DNA from: Pedobacter sp. MR2016-24
GTDB lineage: Bacteria > Bacteroidota > Bacteroidia > Sphingobacteriales > Sphingobacteriaceae
Length of the DNA: 64,000 nucleotides
Direction: 5' to 3'
Assembly: GCF_026239655.1 (NCBI RefSeq)
Contig: NZ_JAPIVO010000004.1
Coordinates: 186,001 to 250,000 of the forward strand
Part shown: positions 62,153 to 64,000 of the stretch, piece after piece
Layout of the letters: every line of letters begins with the position of its first letter
Numbering within the stretch: the stretch's first letter is position 1
Translations under genes and position numbers: made by a program
Notes under the pieces: model-generated
Databases searched by the model: none
Seen by the model: only the letters and a program-made list of their open reading frames with translations
Told to the model about the DNA's origin: nothing

Positions 62153-64000
62153 ATGTTTAAGCTCAACTTTAAAATAGCCTTAAGAAATCTCTGGAGAAAC
62201 AGAACTTCTTCTCTTATCAATATCAGCGGGCTGGCCATAGGTTTAGCTGCATGTTTGCTCTTGCTATTGTATGTATCCTATGAATGGAGTTATGATAAAC
62301 AGGGAAAGTACAGTGAACAGGTATACCAGGTGCTGACCAATTATATTGCCGTTAACGGAGAAATTGATGCTACAGGTGATGCCACAGGCAATGCTATCGG
62401 TCCGGTTTTAAAGCAGGATTATCCGGGAGTTTCGTCAGTGACACGCATCAGTGAAGAAGGGAAGCAACTGATTGCCAACGGAACATCCAGTTTCAAAATG
62501 AACGCTTTTTTTGCAGATCCGGATATCCTGAACATACTACCTTATACTTTCATCTACGGGGATGCTAAAACCGCGATGGACGCCCCGAATAACGTGATCC
62601 TGACAGAAAGTACAGCAAAGCTTTTATTCGGGACGGCAGATGTGCTGAATAAATCTATCCGCTATATGGACACCACGGATCTGAAAATCACAGGTGTGGT
62701 TGAAGATATACCAGAGAATTCCTCCAGCCGTTTCGATTACCTGATGCCATGGGCCTTAAATGTGCAGCTGAACAGTTATGCGGGAACTTTAGGGTGGACA
62801 AATAACAACTGGGTAACGCTGGTGAAACTGGCACCGGGAACAGACGTAGCTGAGCTGAACAAAAGTATTAAAGGCTTGATTATTAAAAATGAACCCAGGG
62901 CTTTTGCTTCGCCTTTTCTCTTTCCCCTGAGTAAATATCACCTGTATGGCACTTTTACAAAAGGGAAAAACACCGGAGGAAAAATTGAGCAGGTGCGTTT
63001 ATTTATGGGGCTGGCCATTGGAATTTTATTAATTGCCTGTATTAATTTCATGAATATGGCGACCGCCAAATCGGAGAAACGTGCTAAAGAGGTAGGTATT
63101 AAAAAGACAATAGGTGCAACCAGAGGCAGTCTGATCAGTCAGTTTTTAATGGAATCAGTGGTGCTGACCATCTGCAGTGCAGTAATGGCTATTGCCTTAA
63201 TTGAAATCTGCCTGCCGTCTTTTAATCATCTTCTCGGTATAGAACTGCGTATTACGTACTCCAATCCTATGGTATGGATTTGTATTGCTGCTGTGGTTTT
63301 GCTGACAGGTTTAGTTTCGGGGAGTTATCCCGCCTTTTACTTGTCAGGTTTTAACCCGATTCAGATGCTGAAAAAGAAAAACTTCAAAAAAGGTTGGTCG
63401 GCCATAAGTTTGCGGCAGTTGCTGGTAGTAGGTCAGTTTAGCTTTGCCATCGTACTGATTATTGCTACTGCGGTAATTTATCAGCAAATCCAGTTTATTA
63501 AAAACAGGCCTGTAGGTTACAATATCAGCGAACTGGTAGAGATGCCGCAGGAAGGCCAACTGGACACCAGGTTTGACTTGCTGAAAGATAAGTTATTAAA
63601 ATCCGGCGCAGTTGAAAGCGTGTATAAATCTTCCGGCAGCATGTCTCGTGCAAGTTCCAACTTTTGGGGACTGCAGTGGCCGGGTTCTACGGAGGCAGAT
63701 AAAAACATCACTTTCAATCAGATTGCCACAACTTATGATTTTATTAAAACTACAGGTGTAAAACTGGTACAGGGCAGGGATTTTTCACCTGAGTTTGCTT
63801 CCGATTCTGCAGCTGTATTGCTGAGCACTTCGGCAGTAAAACTGATGAACTTAAAAAATCCTATTGGTCAGGTATTAACTAAATGGGACCGTAAATGTAC
63901 AGTGGTTGGTGTTTTTGAAGATTTCATATGGAGCTCGCCGCTACGTAAACAACATCCGATGATGGTGTCATTTGATAAACAATGGAGTTCCAAAGTGACG
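62153..64000 (+). CDS. ABC transporter permease, MacB_PCD-FtsX type (partial)
   Basis: The frame starts MFKLNFKIALRNLWRNR and remains open to the window end, 616 codons, so the C terminus is missing. A first membrane helix (about 20-42) is followed by a periplasmic MacB_PCD domain, then FtsX helices at about 280-300, 325-350 and 365-390 (KVGI-type KEVGIKKTIGATRG near 318), then a second TM-periplasmic repeat beginning near 420. The duplicated layout is typical of large Bacteroidota ABC permeases. It works with the ATPase and fusion protein upstream. Confidence 0.9.
   Translation, partial: MFKLNFKIALRNLWRNRTSSLINISGLAIGLAACLLLLLYVSYEWSYDKQGKYSEQVYQVLTNYIAVNGEIDATGDATGNAIGPVLKQDYPGVSSVTRISEEGKQLIANGTSSFKMNAFFADPDILNILPYTFIYGDAKTAMDAPNNVILTESTAKLLFGTADVLNKSIRYMDTTDLKITGVVEDIPENSSSRFDYLMPWALNVQLNSYAGTLGWTNNNWVTLVKLAPGTDVAELNKSIKGLIIKNEPRAFASPFLFPLSKYHLYGTFTKGKNTGGKIEQVRLFMGLAIGILLIACINFMNMATAKSEKRAKEVGIKKTIGATRGSLISQFLMESVVLTICSAVMAIALIEICLPSFNHLLGIELRITYSNPMVWICIAAVVLLTGLVSGSYPAFYLSGFNPIQMLKKKNFKKGWSAISLRQLLVVGQFSFAIVLIIATAVIYQQIQFIKNRPVGYNISELVEMPQEGQLDTRFDLLKDKLLKSGAVESVYKSSGSMSRASSNFWGLQWPGSTEADKNITFNQIATTYDFIKTTGVKLVQGRDFSPEFASDSAAVLLSTSAVKLMNLKNPIGQVLTKWDRKCTVVGVFEDFIWSSPLRKQHPMMVSFDKQWSSKVT

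Overview
The window looks like chromosomal DNA of a member of the Bacteroidota, most likely a Pedobacter-like Sphingobacteriaceae. The reasons are AT-rich intergenic DNA, few Shine-Dalgarno sequences, -7 elements of the type TAnnTTTG, many lipoprotein signals and BamA/D15-type outer membrane proteins. Genes seen next to ppk1, such as an HD-Pycsar-TM protein and a GAF protein, fit the same group. The genus is an inference. No rRNA, tRNA, integrase, insertion sequence or CRISPR array was recognised.

Region 1 (1-26.5 kb) is a large exopolysaccharide (EPS) locus. Its left end carries three paralogous putative clan GH-A glycosidases, one cut by the window edge, with a TPR protein and two glycosyltransferases among them. 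A forward operon at 7.0-14.2 kb forms the core: a lone receiver protein, a priming sugar transferase fused to a degenerate receiver, a short TolC-like protein, a Wzc-like co-polymerase with a degraded kinase site, a processive-type GT2, a 44-residue membrane peptide and a Wzy-like polymerase. Around it lie more glycosyltransferases, two hexapeptide acetyltransferases, a GMC oxidoreductase with a Tat-type small subunit, a Wzx flippase and a beta-helix lipoprotein. Several neighbours are convergent and overlap at their stop codons.

Region 2 (26.5-43 kb, all on the minus strand) is a hybrid NRPS-PKS cluster. In transcription order it holds a JmjC/cupin protein, a 2175-residue A-PCP-KS-AT-ACP-aminotransferase megasynthase, a C-A-PCP-TE synthetase, an Sfp-type phosphopantetheinyl transferase, a free-standing A-PCP-TE synthetase and an SGNH esterase. 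Specificity codes aligned by hand read proline-like for the first A domain and glycine-like for the other two. A simple assembly model is Pro, extension by malonate, transamination of the beta-keto group to a beta-amine, then Gly.

Region 3 (43-52.3 kb) is a compact forward run: an HD phosphohydrolase fused to a Pycsar-effector-like membrane domain, polyphosphate kinase 1, a SdiA-regulated-like lipoprotein, a GAF protein, and an outer-membrane barrel preceded by a domain with an atypical-kinase-like DRHxxN motif. This may be a nucleotide or polyphosphate signalling neighbourhood.

Region 4 (52.3-64 kb) holds a YD-repeat-like lipoprotein, glgA-glgC for glycogen synthesis, a minus-strand operon of an NtrC-type regulator, its histidine kinase and a flavodoxin-reductase-like protein, and a divergent MacAB-like ABC efflux operon that runs off the window. 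Between the last two lie a good sigma-54 promoter and two identical 11-bp repeats spaced 21 bp, which suggests that the regulator activates the efflux operon.
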